NCBI GenBank assembly: GCA_934373295.1
Contig: CAKROK010000022.1
Span: forward strand, 1 to 29,502
DNA: 29,502 nt
Direction: 5' to 3'
From: an uncultured Christensenellaceae bacterium
GTDB taxonomy: Bacteria; Bacillota; Clostridia; Christensenellales; Christensenellaceae
Shown: positions 29,429 to 29,502 of the stretch, piece after piece
Layout: each line of letters begins with the position of its first letter
Position numbering within the stretch: the stretch's first letter is position 1
Translations under genes and position numbers: made by a program
The notes under the pieces: generated by a model
Told to the model about the DNA's origin: nothing
The model's database searches: none
Seen by the model: the letters and a program-made list of their open reading frames with translations, nothing else

Positions 29429-29502
29429 TATCGTCGCAGCAAGCGTAATTGACATGAGGCCGCTAAAAAGCGACCTCATTGTCTAATAACGCTGCTGCTC
29501 CT

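Overview
This window looks like the chromosome of an anaerobic, endospore-forming Bacillota bacterium of the class Clostridia, probably a gut or rumen type. The evidence is an SpmA/SpmB pair, ferredoxin-dependent 2-oxoacid oxidoreductase genes, a fermentative D-lactate dehydrogenase, a T-box leader, sigma-A type promoters (TTGACA-17-TATAAT) and strong Shine-Dalgarno sites. No tRNA, rRNA, CRISPR array, transposase or phage gene was seen. The species cannot be named from the sequence alone.

Layout. 1-3.2 kb (+): the tail of a cupin protein, two tandem short-chain dehydrogenase genes whose catalytic Tyr is replaced in both products, and a sugar-isomerase-like TIM-barrel gene with its own promoter and palindromic operator. 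3.2-10.4 kb (-): a metabolic block. A T-box leader precedes an XRE-cupin-acyl-CoA synthetase fusion. A second, different attenuator leader then precedes an operon for a P-loop ATPase, a four-subunit 2-oxoacid:ferredoxin oxidoreductase (D-A-B-C) and a branched-chain aminotransferase. Read together, these genes could make amino acids from exogenous short branched fatty acids: acid to acyl-CoA, reductive carboxylation to the 2-oxoacid, then transamination. A T-box, which switches genes on when a charged tRNA is scarce, fits this biosynthetic direction. The tRNA specificity could not be settled by eye.

10.4-13.3 kb: a small HTH protein, the tRNA methyltransferase MnmM (YtqB), an LCM-type methyltransferase, a small basic protein, and a probable type I toxin-antitoxin locus. 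That locus has a 30-residue membrane toxin gene, an antisense promoter of consensus quality and complementary mRNA ends. 13.3-23.8 kb: transketolase (-), spmA-spmB (+), metG-tatD-radical SAM-mutarotase-like (+), an M50-like membrane protease (+), and a DacF-like penicillin-binding protein (-) that has lost its nucleophile and its KTG motif.

23.8-29.5 kb: an unknown membrane protein, ldhA, and a cluster of M20 peptidase plus two multispanning membrane proteins (one DUF5058), all on the minus strand. Between and beyond them lie two copies of an approximately 310-bp, highly structured repeat (R1). Its core of three hairpins is present in opposite orientation in the two copies. A second repeat family (R2) and a candidate small RNA with its own promoter, cre-like operator and terminator also lie outside the genes. 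The R1 element, the candidate fatty-acid-to-amino-acid system and the toxin locus are the parts most worth following up.
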